DNA of 64,000 nucleotides. Origin: Sporolactobacillus sp. THM7-7. GTDB lineage: Bacteria > Bacillota > Bacilli > Bacillales > Sporolactobacillaceae. The translations under genes and the position numbers were made by a program. Location: contig NZ_SEMB01000004.1 of NCBI RefSeq assembly GCF_004153225.1, positions 52,653-116,652 of the forward strand, given 5' to 3'. Positions 16,711 through 26,467 of the stretch are shown piece after piece. How positions within the stretch are numbered: the stretch's first letter is position 1; the number at the start of each line of letters is the position of its first letter. Below the pieces are notes generated by a model. That model made no database searches. It had not been told where the DNA came from and was given only the letters and a program-made list of their open reading frames with translations.

Positions 16711-17808
16711 ATGGCATCCATTGTCTTAAACCATGTCAAAAAGCATTATGCAAAAAGTGAAGGGCTGGCCGTCAAAGACTTTCATTTAGACATTAAAGAT
16801 AAGGAATTCATTGTCTTAGTCGGGCCTTCCGGATGCGGCAAATCGACGACGCTGCGAATGATTGCCGGACTGGAAGAAATATCGGAAGGGGATCTGTACA
16901 TTAACGATAAACGGGTCAACGATGTCGCCCCTAAGGATCGGGACATCGCCATGGTTTTTCAGAACTACGCGCTGTATCCGCACATGACCGTGTACGGCAA
17001 TATGAGTTTCGGACTGAAAATCAGGAAGTTCAAGAAAAGCGAGATCGATAAAAGGGTCCGGGAAGCTGCGCGCGTACTTGGCCTGGAAGAGTATCTGAAC
17101 CGAAAACCGAAGGCCCTTTCCGGCGGGCAGCGTCAGCGCGTGGCGCTCGGCCGGGCGATGGTCCGCAATCCGCAAGTGTTTCTGATGGATGAACCGCTTT
17201 CCAATCTGGATGCGAAGCTGCGCGTGCAAATGCGTTCGGAGATTGCCAAATTGCACAGCCGTTTGAACACGACAACGATTTATGTCACCCACGACCAGAC
17301 CGAAGCGATGACGATGGCCGATCGCATCGTCATCATGAAAGATGGCGAAATCCAGCAAATCGGGACACCGGAAGAGGTTTACAACGACCCGGCCAATATC
17401 TTTGTCGGCGGATTCATCGGATCGCCTCCGATGAACTTCATCCCGGCCACTTTGTCGGAGACCCATGTTCAGATCGGGGACCATAGTATTTCATTGCCGG
17501 AAGAAAAATTAAGCAAGCTCAAAAAAGAAAACTATGTCGGCAAAGAACTGATCGCCGGTATTCGTCCCGAAAACATCCGACTGGCTTCTTCAGCGGCCGG
17601 CGATTCCTCGGAAAACACATTTACGGCGACGATTGACGTGGCCGAGTTATTAGGTTCGGAAAGTATTCTCTATACAAAAATCCATGAAACCAGTTTCATT
17701 GTCAAGACTCCGCCAACCAGTGTGCGAAATGGCGACCCGGTCGATTTAGCTTTTGATTTAGAAAAATTGCGTTTCTTCGATCCGGAAAGCGAAAAACTGA
17801 TTGTTTAA
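16711..17808 (+). CDS. msmX: Sugar ABC transporter ATP-binding protein MsmX
   Basis: 365-residue ATPase of the MalK/UgpC/MsmX group, which energises several carbohydrate importers. Walker A GPSGCGKST, Q-loop VFQNYALYPHM, signature LSGGQRQRVALGR, Walker B VFLMDEPLSNLD and switch His in YVTHDQTEAM are all intact. The C-terminal TOBE/regulatory domain follows (from about 240). Start ATG 16711 follows GAAGGAGGAGCAGC; the open frame extends upstream without an SD. It is encoded without permeases and next to a YxkF-like regulator, the same pairing as msmX-yxkF in Bacillus subtilis, which supports MsmX over UgpC. A separate UgpC is at 35872. Confidence 0.9.
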   Translation: MASIVLNHVKKHYAKSEGLAVKDFHLDIKDKEFIVLVGPSGCGKSTTLRMIAGLEEISEGDLYINDKRVNDVAPKDRDIAMVFQNYALYPHMTVYGNMSFGLKIRKFKKSEIDKRVREAARVLGLEEYLNRKPKALSGGQRQRVALGRAMVRNPQVFLMDEPLSNLDAKLRVQMRSEIAKLHSRLNTTTIYVTHDQTEAMTMADRIVIMKDGEIQQIGTPEEVYNDPANIFVGGFIGSPPMNFIPATLSETHVQIGDHSISLPEEKLSKLKKENYVGKELIAGIRPENIRLASSAAGDSSENTFTATIDVAELLGSESILYTKIHETSFIVKTPPTSVRNGDPVDLAFDLEKLRFFDPESEKLIV

Positions 17809-17867
17809 TTTGCAAAACGAATAATCGTTCATCGTCCGGTTTCCCTCTAAGACTTAATACTTTTTAA

Positions 17868-17901
17868 ATACGGCTGCGCCAACAGGCTGCAGCCGTTTCA
17901 T
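17868..17901 (+). terminator. Probable msmX terminator
   Basis: Stem ACGGCTGC...GCAGCCGT with an 11-base loop, followed by a short TTTC. The T-run is weak, so termination may be partial and allow some read-through into the regulator. Confidence 0.5.
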
Positions 17902-17995
17902 GCAGTCAGACGGAAGTCCGGCTATCTTTTTCTTCGTCGCCGGTTATGATATAAAAATAAATATAATGGACCAAAAAGTTAGGATGAAAACAGAC

Positions 17996-18925
17996 ATGCC
18001 CATTCTGGATACGCTGAAAAGAATGTATCGGGACGCTTTTATCGAACAGCCGGAATCTGCCGAAGATCCGAAAGCCTTCGATTGGTTTCGGACAAAGGAT
18101 GATCGGATTTTCGGGATCCGCAGGGAACACCTGTCGGCTAACGAACGCCAGCTGTTAAAACTGACCTTTACTCCTTATTCCATCGAACCGCTTAACCGGA
18201 CGAAAAAACAGCAGGCTTGGGCGAATCTGCTGTATGATAACGTGCCCCCGGTGAATACGCCGGTTCTTCCTCAAGAAATACGTCTTGTCTACTTTGTGTT
18301 GCATCGCTTTGAAGACCGGCACAGAAATCTGAACGCCGCAATTAAGTCTTTTTTCAATCGGTCCTATCTGACAACCATCTGGAAAACCACTAGCGAAGGC
18401 GTGATTATTCTCAAAAATAGAGGCGATCGTTCGTGCGAAGAATTGATCGATCTCGTTACCGCTGATTTTTATTGCGATATCATGATGCTGAATGTTCCCG
18501 ATGTCGTCGTGTCCGGCCTTTCCGAGACGAGCAGCCGGCATCGCCTTCTTTTTCAGCTTGCCCGTCATCTTTTTCCGAACCAAAAGTATTTTGAGTACGT
18601 TCACCTTTTCCCATTGATGTTGGTTCACGCGTTCGCCGATCAGTCTCGATTCGAAATAAAAGAGTGGCGGGCGCGCATCGGCTCGCTGCCCCCCGAACTG
18701 GTTCAAAGTATCAACGTCTATTTCCACCATAATTTCAATCTCTCGACGGCGGCGGGCGCGCTCTACATCCACCGCAACAGCCTGCAGTACCGGCTGGATC
18801 GGGTTCACCGGATGACAGGACTCGATCCGAAACAATTCCATGATGCCGTAATTATTTCATTGCTGCTTCTAAACGATCATTATGAGCGGTGGGCTGCCGA
18901 ACAAAAAAAAGAGAGCGAATCATAA
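17996..18925 (+). CDS. PucR/CdaR-type transcriptional regulator, YxkF-like
   Basis: About 309 residues. The C-terminus has the PucR helix-turn-helix: FNLSTAAGALYIHRNSLQYRLDRVHRMTG. The N-terminal two thirds is a poorly conserved sensing region without membrane helices. The start is uncertain: ATG 17996 has AGGATG nine bases upstream, while ATG 17966 and 17984 lack an SD. The neighbourhood with msmX mirrors msmX-yxkF in Bacillus subtilis. It may control msmX or carbohydrate genes, but no operator is evident. Confidence 0.8.
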   Translation: MPILDTLKRMYRDAFIEQPESAEDPKAFDWFRTKDDRIFGIRREHLSANERQLLKLTFTPYSIEPLNRTKKQQAWANLLYDNVPPVNTPVLPQEIRLVYFVLHRFEDRHRNLNAAIKSFFNRSYLTTIWKTTSEGVIILKNRGDRSCEELIDLVTADFYCDIMMLNVPDVVVSGLSETSSRHRLLFQLARHLFPNQKYFEYVHLFPLMLVHAFADQSRFEIKEWRARIGSLPPELVQSINVYFHHNFNLSTAAGALYIHRNSLQYRLDRVHRMTGLDPKQFHDAVIISLLLLNDHYERWAAEQKKESES

Positions 18926-19124
18926 ATGGATCAAGACAAGCCCGCAGACGGACTGAATGAGTCCCCCCATTCTGGATTTTTCTGTTAAAGAAACATTTTC
19001 GCGGCAACGGCTCACCGCTCCGGCGTTTCCTCTTCTACGTATAGGATGAGACTTTTTTATTTTCCATGCCCGCCGGACTATGATTTCGGTCAGGCACGGG
19101 AAAAAATCCAAAGGAGTGACGCCT

Positions 19125-20150
19125 GTGAAAGCGATAGACTGTGCCACTAAACTCACGAAAAACTCGGCCGAAAAATTGAAACGGGCCGGGATCGAAGCGG
19201 TCGGCCGCTACCTCGGCGATCCCGCTTCGTGGAAAACGCTGACCGCAAGCGAGGCGGAAGCGATTCTTTCTTCAGGACTGGGCATTTTCAGCATATGGGA
19301 AACGAATCCCACAAGACGCACCTACTTTACAAGAAGTCAGGGCAGAGAAGACGCAAGACGTGCAGCCCATTATGCCGAATTAATCGGACAACCCCGAAAA
19401 ACCGCCATCTACTTCACGGTTGATTATGATGCGCGGCCAGGCGACATGAAACAGATTACGGCCTATTTCCGCACGCTGAATGAATTGAAGCATTATAAAA
19501 TCGGCGTTTACGGCTCTTATTCCGTGATCGAAACCCTCCATCGGGCCAATCTAGCCGAGTTTTTCTTCCAAACCTATGCCTGGTCCGGCGGAAAGCGATC
19601 CGGACAGGCCCATCTCTATCAGCATCGTAACGGCACCACGGTCGCCGGCATTTACGCCGATCTCGATAAGATACTGAGACCCGCAGGTATCTGGAAGCAG
19701 AGGGCCGGTTCATCGGAGAATAGCAGCGCAGCAAAGAAATCCAAACCGCTCCAAAAAAAGTCCCGCATATCCGGCAAGCATCCCTTACCCGTCTACGTTG
19801 TAAAATCCGGCGACACGCTCAGTGAAATCGGCCGGACGTTCGGTATAGACTACCCCAGCATTAAAGAACTGAACGGACTCACCTCCGATACCATCTATCC
19901 TGGACAGAAACTCAAAATAAAACCATCCGGAAGCAAAGCCGCATCCTCCGCTATAGTCCCTTACCCCGGACGTCTGATCCAACGGGGCAGTCGCGGGCGG
20001 GATGTCGTCCGCATTCAAAATGCTGTCGGGGAAACTCCTGACGGCATTTACGGACCGCAAACCGAAGCCGCAGTTAAAGCCTATCAGCAACGCCACGGAC
20101 TGATCTCCGACGGTATCGTCGGCCCGAAAACGTGGGCAATCATGTTTTGA
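19125..20150 (+). CDS. DUF1906 glycoside-hydrolase-like protein with LysM and peptidoglycan-binding domains
   Basis: 341 residues. Residues ~1-200 are a DUF1906/Rv2525c-like TIM-barrel related to GH25 lysozymes ([50 protein letters not shown]). Then a low-complexity Lys/Ser linker, a LysM motif ([20 protein letters not shown] to YPGQKLKI, ~223-268), and a PG_binding_1 domain ([18 protein letters not shown] to [12 protein letters not shown]). Start is GTG 19125, eight bases after AAAGGAG; upstream codons have no SD. No signal peptide is present despite two wall-binding domains, so it may act in the spore or mother cell, or be released by lysis. Hydrolase activity is inferred. Confidence 0.85.
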   Translation: MKAIDCATKLTKNSAEKLKRAGIEAVGRYLGDPASWKTLTASEAEAILSSGLGIFSIWETNPTRRTYFTRSQGREDARRAAHYAELIGQPRKTAIYFTVDYDARPGDMKQITAYFRTLNELKHYKIGVYGSYSVIETLHRANLAEFFFQTYAWSGGKRSGQAHLYQHRNGTTVAGIYADLDKILRPAGIWKQRAGSSENSSAAKKSKPLQKKSRISGKHPLPVYVVKSGDTLSEIGRTFGIDYPSIKELNGLTSDTIYPGQKLKIKPSGSKAASSAIVPYPGRLIQRGSRGRDVVRIQNAVGETPDGIYGPQTEAAVKAYQQRHGLISDGIVGPKTWAIMF

Positions 20151-20623
20151 ACGAGCCTGATCCAGCCCTTCTATTTGGGCAAATTTTTTATGCCTTTCAC
20201 CCTGTTTCGAGCGGCACACACAGATGAATCCAAGTGTTTCGTTAACGGATAATCCATACCCCTTAACAAATAACTCAATTTGAGTTATAATAAAATTGTT
20301 AACATTCCACGAACACGCCGTACACGGAATAGATGGCGATGCGACACTTCCTGCCTGGCAATTCTCCAGCAACGCTTTGAACGCCATCCATTCTTGTATG
20401 AGTCCAGCATGAACGCATGACTGGTCCCATCTCTCTATTTTTAAACAATACGTAAATCCGTACACTAATCGAAAACGAATAATGATTCGTATAAAAATGG
20501 AACAGGATCCATGTCTTATTGCGCGGCATACTTGTGATCGAATTCACATATAGACGCGTTCTTGTTGGACAAATAACATCGCCCGTATACGGCATCAATC
20601 ACAAAATAAAGGAGTAGATTTCT
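20151..20623. other. Intergenic region with weak terminator and a palindrome
   Basis: No gene supported. A short hairpin GCCC...GGGC with a following T-run (20172-20190) may terminate the LysM gene. A perfect 19-base palindrome lies at 20270-20288. The rest up to the SD at 20610 (AAAGGAG) shows no clear promoter. Confidence 0.4.
20263..20303. promoter_or_regulatory. Candidate operator: nested palindrome
   Basis: ATAACTCAATTTGAGTTAT (20270-20288) is a perfect palindrome with nine-base arms, flanked by TTAACAA on the left and TTGTTAAC on the right. It has no T-tail and is AT-rich, so a protein-binding site is more likely than a terminator. It lies 320 bases before the GT2 gene. Confidence 0.4.
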
Positions 20624-21526
20624 ATGAGTAAACGGGTAGCGATCATTGTTCTGAACTGGAATGATTATGACGACACCGCAGAATGTCTAAAGTCCCTTGA
20701 ATGGTTGAATTATCCCGACTTTCACGTATATCTGGTGGATAACCACTCAAGCGATCATTCATTTGAAAAATTGCAGGAAGAAAACCGCCGCCATCCTTTC
20801 CAATACGATATCACTTTTTTGGAAAGCGGCGCAAACCTAGGATTTGCCGGAGGAAACAACCTGGCTATTAAAAAGGCTTACAACGAAGGTTATGATTATT
20901 TCTGGCTCGTCAACAACGATGCCGTCGTTACACCTGACGCACTGACTGAACTGGTCCGAACGCTGGAAAAAGATGAACGGGCAGGCATCGCCGGCTCAAA
21001 AATCTATTACTACAACTCTACAAAAATATGGTTTGCCGGAGGCCTTGTCAGCTTATGGACCGGTCAAACCCATCATATCGGTCTTGGCGAAGAAGATCGT
21101 GGTCAATACGACAAAGAACAGCCCGTGGAATACATCACGGGCTGCAGCTTGCTATTTAAGCGAGCATTAATTGATAAAATCGGTTTGATGAGAGAATTTT
21201 ATTTTCTTTATTATGAGGAGACCGAATGGAATATCCGTGCCAGACAAGCTGGATTCAAAGTCGTTTACCAGCCAAACTCACGCGTTTTTCATAAAGTATC
21301 GACAGCTACCGGTGGCGAGCAGAACCCCGATCCATTCGTAGCCTATTACGATTTAAGAAACGAGTACTGGATGATTAAACATACGCAAAATTTATTGCGA
21401 ACGTGCGTTGCTTATTTTTATCGCTTCTATAAGGCCGGTCAGAAGCTGAAAATCATCTTTGCCGACCAGCAGGATCGCAAACTGCAGAGAATCAAGTACA
21501 TTTTCAAGGCTGTGGCCACATTTTGA
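20624..21526 (+). CDS. Glycosyltransferase family 2 (rhamnosyltransferase-like)
   Basis: 300-residue soluble GT2 enzyme. VAIIVLNWNDYDDTAECLKS opens the GT-A fold; LVDNHSSDHS, ESGANLGFAGGNNLAIKKA and FWLVNNDAVVTPDAL (the DXD-like NND) follow. YITGCSLLFKR and YYEETEWNIRARQAGF complete the set. This is the RfbF/WbbL-like subgroup that often adds rhamnose to surface glycans, but specificity cannot be read. Start ATG 20624 with AAAGGAG nine bases upstream. It stands alone, away from the two other glycan clusters. Confidence 0.87.
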   Translation: MSKRVAIIVLNWNDYDDTAECLKSLEWLNYPDFHVYLVDNHSSDHSFEKLQEENRRHPFQYDITFLESGANLGFAGGNNLAIKKAYNEGYDYFWLVNNDAVVTPDALTELVRTLEKDERAGIAGSKIYYYNSTKIWFAGGLVSLWTGQTHHIGLGEEDRGQYDKEQPVEYITGCSLLFKRALIDKIGLMREFYFLYYEETEWNIRARQAGFKVVYQPNSRVFHKVSTATGGEQNPDPFVAYYDLRNEYWMIKHTQNLLRTCVAYFYRFYKAGQKLKIIFADQQDRKLQRIKYIFKAVATF

Positions 21527-21613
21527 GGATGATAATGGACCGATGTTTCTCATTAAGATGAAAAGTTAAGCGTTCCCACTGATTTTCACACTGCGCGGAG
21601 TATACGCGTTCGG

Positions 21614-21726
21614 AAATCACCAGTAATTGGCGGGGAATCACCAGTAACTGACGGGAAATCATCAGTAATTGGCGGGAAATCATCAGTAACTGTAAAACAA
21701 ATTAACAAATGCACAAATTGGTAACG
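21614..21726. repeat. 21-bp tandem repeat with conserved tail, copy 1
   Basis: Four tandem units of 21 bases (AAATCAYCAGTAAYTGRCGGG) at 21614, 21635, 21656 and 21677; the last is partial. They are followed by an A-rich stretch and GCACAAATTGGTAACG, which ends at 21726. The same unit plus tail recurs at 24435-24488. The unit also shares an ATCAGT core with the 20-bp array at 16241. Confidence 0.85.
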
Positions 21727-21834
21727 AAGTGAGATCGGTACCCGCTGATACGGACCGGCGAACTGTTGTTATGGACAAACGGATCGCTGCCTCTCAGCCG
21801 TTTGCCCCGATGTCTTTCCACTACTTCCATGCCT

Positions 21835-24060
21835 TTACTCAACAGCCGTCAATTTAAAGAGCCGGGAAGCAAAATCAAGACTTTTTTCACTCGGCCGATC
21901 CTGCGACACCAAATCGTCCAGAATCAATCCGGCGTTCATCAGCTCATCGCCGTAAAATCTTCCATCGCTTCCGTCCAGCTGGTACAGCTTATCCGGGTCC
22001 AGACCTTTAAAGCGTATTCGGTCGATCGCCGGATTCGGCCTAGCCAGCACCTGATAACGGGCGGCAAGCGCTTCTTTTTTATCCTTGGACACCACCATCC
22101 AGCTGGTGACATTACCGTCTTTCTCGTAAGGACTCTCTATTCGATAGAAATCACCGAACTGAATCACTCGGCGGTTCGCCTTAAAAAAGGCGATTTGCCG
22201 GCGTACGGCCTGTTTTTCTTCTGCAGTCATCGATGTCACATCCAGTTCATATCCGAACACGCCAAAATAGGCGACCGCCGCACGGGTGCTGAGCGGCGTG
22301 ACACGGCTCGCCTGATGGTTCGGTACAGCCGAAACATGTGCGCCGATTGCGCTCAGCGGATAGACAAAGGATGTCCCGAACTGGATTTTCAGCCGTTCAA
22401 CGGCATCCGTGTCATCGCTCGTCCACGTTTGCGGGGCGTAATGCAGCAAACCAGGATCAAACCGGCCGCCGCCGCTTGCGCATGATTCAAACAACACATT
22501 CGGATAATGCGAAGTCAGTTTTTCATACAAACGGTAGACGCCAAGAATATAACGGTGACCCAGCTCCTGCTGGTGTTCCGCGGACAATGCCGCCGAATAG
22601 CTTTCGGTGATGTGGCGATTCATGTCCCATTTTATATAAGATAGTGACGCTTCTTCGATTGCCGATGCCATTCGCTCATACAGATAATCGACAACTTCCT
22701 GCCGAGAAAAATCGAGGACGTACTGATTGCGTCCCGGGGACATCCTTCGCCCCGGAACGTGAATGACCCAATCCGGATGCTGTTGATAAAGTCTGCTCTT
22801 TTCAGATATCATTTCCGGCTCGAACCAGAGACCGAGGTCAAGTCCCAGTTCCCGAATGCGTTTGGATAGTCCGGCAAGCCCGTTCGGCAATTTTCTTTTA
22901 TCCACGAACCAGTCGCCAAGCGAAGTCGTATCATCGTCCCGCTCGCCAAACCATCCATCGTCGAGAACGAACAATTCAGCTCCTAATTCCTTCGCCTGTC
23001 TGGCCATAGTCACGATTTTCTCTTCATTAAAATCAAAGTACGTACCCTCCCAGTTGTTGATCAGGACCGGACGCTCGCGGTCCCGCCACGTTCCGCTGGC
23101 CAGTCTCTCACGATAGAGCGTCTGATACGTCTGGCTCATGCCCGTCAGGCCGCGATCGGAAAAGACCATGACCACTTCCGGAGTCTGAAAGCCATCCCCC
23201 GGGCTGAGACGCCAATTGAAATCGAACGGATTAATTCCCATCGTTACCCGGGAAATATGATAATCATCGACCTCCACCTGCGCTAGGAAATTACCACTGT
23301 AGACCAAGCTGAATCCGTAAACACTCCCCAAGTTTTCGTTCGTATCGGGACGCCGCAGGGCGATGAACGGATTTTGCTGGGCACTGCTCGCCGTCCGCGT
23401 GCTGGATATACTTTGCACACCCGGCTGAAGCTTTCTTTCGTAGAGATGCCGTTCCCTGGCCCACGATCCCGACAGCTGCATCATGACGAAATCATCATCC
23501 GGCAAGTCGACAGAGGCGCTTAGGGCAACCGGCAAATCAACCGCCTCACTCCCATGATTGACAAACTTGGCGTTTCTTGTTATGACATTATATTTTTCAA
23601 AAACGGTATAGACGAGATGAAGATCGATATGAAGCCGATCATCCGAAAGCAGAATGTCGAGCGTCATCGCTTCATCATCGGACGCAACATACGTACTCGG
23701 CAGCCCTTCTAGTTTCGGTTTTCCTTCGATGACCCGGTAACTCTTAAATTCGAATTGGGTAATCCTGCTCCCGTTTTCTTGTCTGATCGCATAAGCGGGA
23801 TATCGGAAATCGCCCGTTCCGTAAGCCGGATACTCCTGCATCTGGGTACCCAGTGAAAATGTTGTGTCGTCTGGAAAAACATTAACCACATTTGACCGGA
23901 ACCGGCTCTGAAACAGATGAGAAAAAGACGGGCGATGCCTGATCTTCTTTCCATAATAAAGCTGACCCAGCTGATTGTTTTTCATCACTTTAAAAATATA
24001 ACTCGAAACATCCGTCTGCAAATGAAATTCTTTTGGTTCTTCATTAATATAAATCGCCAT
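21835..24060 (-). CDS. Alpha-galactosidase, glycoside hydrolase family 36
   Basis: 741-residue cytoplasmic enzyme releasing alpha-1,6-galactose from melibiose, raffinose and similar sugars. N-terminal beta-sandwich domain, then the TIM barrel: LVINNWEGTYFDFNE-type entry (PVLINNWEGTYFDFNEE), LFVLDDGWFG, LGLWFEPEMIS, YIKWDMNRHI with the nucleophile Asp, SCASGGGRFDPG, and QTWTSDDTDAVERL with the acid/base Asp. Start is ATG 24060, seven bases after AAGGTGG. It is transcribed from a strong promoter carrying a perfect catabolite-responsive element, and the LacI regulator just upstream on the same strand is its probable specific repressor. No signal peptide. Confidence 0.95.
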   Translation of the reverse strand: MAIYINEEPKEFHLQTDVSSYIFKVMKNNQLGQLYYGKKIRHRPSFSHLFQSRFRSNVVNVFPDDTTFSLGTQMQEYPAYGTGDFRYPAYAIRQENGSRITQFEFKSYRVIEGKPKLEGLPSTYVASDDEAMTLDILLSDDRLHIDLHLVYTVFEKYNVITRNAKFVNHGSEAVDLPVALSASVDLPDDDFVMMQLSGSWARERHLYERKLQPGVQSISSTRTASSAQQNPFIALRRPDTNENLGSVYGFSLVYSGNFLAQVEVDDYHISRVTMGINPFDFNWRLSPGDGFQTPEVVMVFSDRGLTGMSQTYQTLYRERLASGTWRDRERPVLINNWEGTYFDFNEEKIVTMARQAKELGAELFVLDDGWFGERDDDTTSLGDWFVDKRKLPNGLAGLSKRIRELGLDLGLWFEPEMISEKSRLYQQHPDWVIHVPGRRMSPGRNQYVLDFSRQEVVDYLYERMASAIEEASLSYIKWDMNRHITESYSAALSAEHQQELGHRYILGVYRLYEKLTSHYPNVLFESCASGGGRFDPGLLHYAPQTWTSDDTDAVERLKIQFGTSFVYPLSAIGAHVSAVPNHQASRVTPLSTRAAVAYFGVFGYELDVTSMTAEEKQAVRRQIAFFKANRRVIQFGDFYRIESPYEKDGNVTSWMVVSKDKKEALAARYQVLARPNPAIDRIRFKGLDPDKLYQLDGSDGRFYGDELMNAGLILDDLVSQDRPSEKSLDFASRLFKLTAVE

Positions 24061-24266
24061 ACCCATACCACCTTTGTTATCCTTTTACACTAGGAAAAGT
24101 ATAAAAATTTCGGATAAAGTGCGACTATCTCCCCGACAAAGGATAATTATGCAAATGCCTGATTCTAACACCTCTTCAGAAACAAGTCTCATCTTACCAA
24201 GTCAAGACACGTTTTCATTTGTAGAAAATCATCAGGTTTGTCGCCCATTTTGCTAGATTCTCGTAT

Positions 24267-24280
24267 TGAAAACGATTACA
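24267..24280. promoter_or_regulatory. Catabolite-responsive element (cre)
   Basis: TGAAAACGATTACA matches the Bacillus CcpA consensus TGWAANCGNTNWCA at every position. It lies immediately downstream of the -10 of the alpha-galactosidase promoter, where CcpA-HPr(Ser-P) would block initiation when glucose is present. The LacI regulator encoded nearby might use an overlapping site. Confidence 0.8.
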
Positions 24281-24286
24281 ATATGT

Positions 24287-24316
24287 ATTATACATTTCAT
24301 TTACTAAAAAAGTCAA
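24287..24316 (-). promoter_or_regulatory. Sigma-A promoter of the alpha-galactosidase gene
   Basis: On the minus strand TTGACT (24316-24311), 18-base spacer, TATAAT (24292-24287). The resulting leader is about 220 bases and holds the cre at its start. Confidence 0.75.
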
Positions 24317-24434
24317 CCGTTTTTTACTTAAATAAACTTGGCGAAACCCGAATCAGATCGGTTGAACTCTTTTTCTAATCAAACAAAAAGATTCAGTCCT
24401 TCCTTGACTTTCACGCCATCCTGAGTGGTACTCT

Positions 24435-24488
24435 TTCGGAAATCATCAGTAACTGCAAAAATATAAATAAACGCACAAATTGGTAACG
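24435..24488. repeat. Dispersed repeat, copy 2 (single unit plus tail)
   Basis: TTCGGAAATCATCAGTAACTG followed by an A-rich spacer and GCACAAATTGGTAACG. It matches the last unit and tail of 21677-21726 and lies on the other side of the alpha-galactosidase gene, just after the LacI gene's stop. Confidence 0.8.
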
Positions 24489-24532
24489 TAAATTGGGCCG
24501 CGGTAATGATCAGAATTCATAATAAAAAAAGA

Positions 24533-25983
<1,451 letters not shown>

Positions 25984-26277
25984 ATGATGGAAGGAATCGG
26001 TTTCATAGCAGCAGCACTGACCAGCACAGCCTTTTTTCCCCAAGCCATTAAAGTGATCAAATCCAGACAAGTGGTGGACATTTCGCTTGCGATGTATGTT
26101 ACTTTTGTGATCGGTCTGATCAGTTGGATTATTTATGGTTTCGCGCGCCATCTGTTATCTATTTTCATCTGTAATATCATCACTTTGATTCCTGCAAGCA
26201 TTATTCTTATCATAAAAATCCGGGCAATCTTAAATGCCAAAAGAATGTCCAGTGAGAAATTTATGAATCATCCGTAA
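25984..26277 (+). CDS. SemiSWEET sugar transporter (PQ-loop, three helices)
   Basis: 97 residues with three membrane helices and the PQ motif in helix 1 (TSTAFFPQAIKVIKSR), the typical size and layout of bacterial SemiSWEETs, which dimerise to form a bidirectional sugar pore. SD AGGTGAG seven bases before ATG 25984. It lies in the alpha-galactoside locus and precedes the broken GH36 copy, so galactose or another hydrolysis product is a likely substrate. It has its own strong promoter and a cre-like site. Confidence 0.85.
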   Translation: MMEGIGFIAAALTSTAFFPQAIKVIKSRQVVDISLAMYVTFVIGLISWIIYGFARHLLSIFICNIITLIPASIILIIKIRAILNAKRMSSEKFMNHP

Positions 26278-26293
26278 AGCAGGAGAAACCTTT

Positions 26294-26467
26294 ATGACAA
26301 ACAAAGCGCAAGAGCATTTGAAGAAAAGACGAGTGATTTTTGAATCGCCCCGATGTTTGACACCCATCCATTTTTTCAGTGAAAACCGGTATTTCTGGTA
26401 TGATGACCGATTGGCGAAGGCGGCATACGTGATGAAAAACTCAGTAAAGTGGGTGACAGCCATATAA
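26294..26467 (+). CDS. Short open frame with good SD, unknown
   Basis: 57 codons from ATG 26294, preceded by AGGAGAAACCTTT at ideal spacing. The product (with RYFWYDDRLAKAAYV in the middle) is not recognised. It runs into the broken alpha-galactosidase in a different frame, so it may be a remnant gene start or a neighbouring gene cut short by the same decay. Low confidence that it is functional. Confidence 0.3.
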   Translation: MTNKAQEHLKKRRVIFESPRCLTPIHFFSENRYFWYDDRLAKAAYVMKNSVKWVTAI

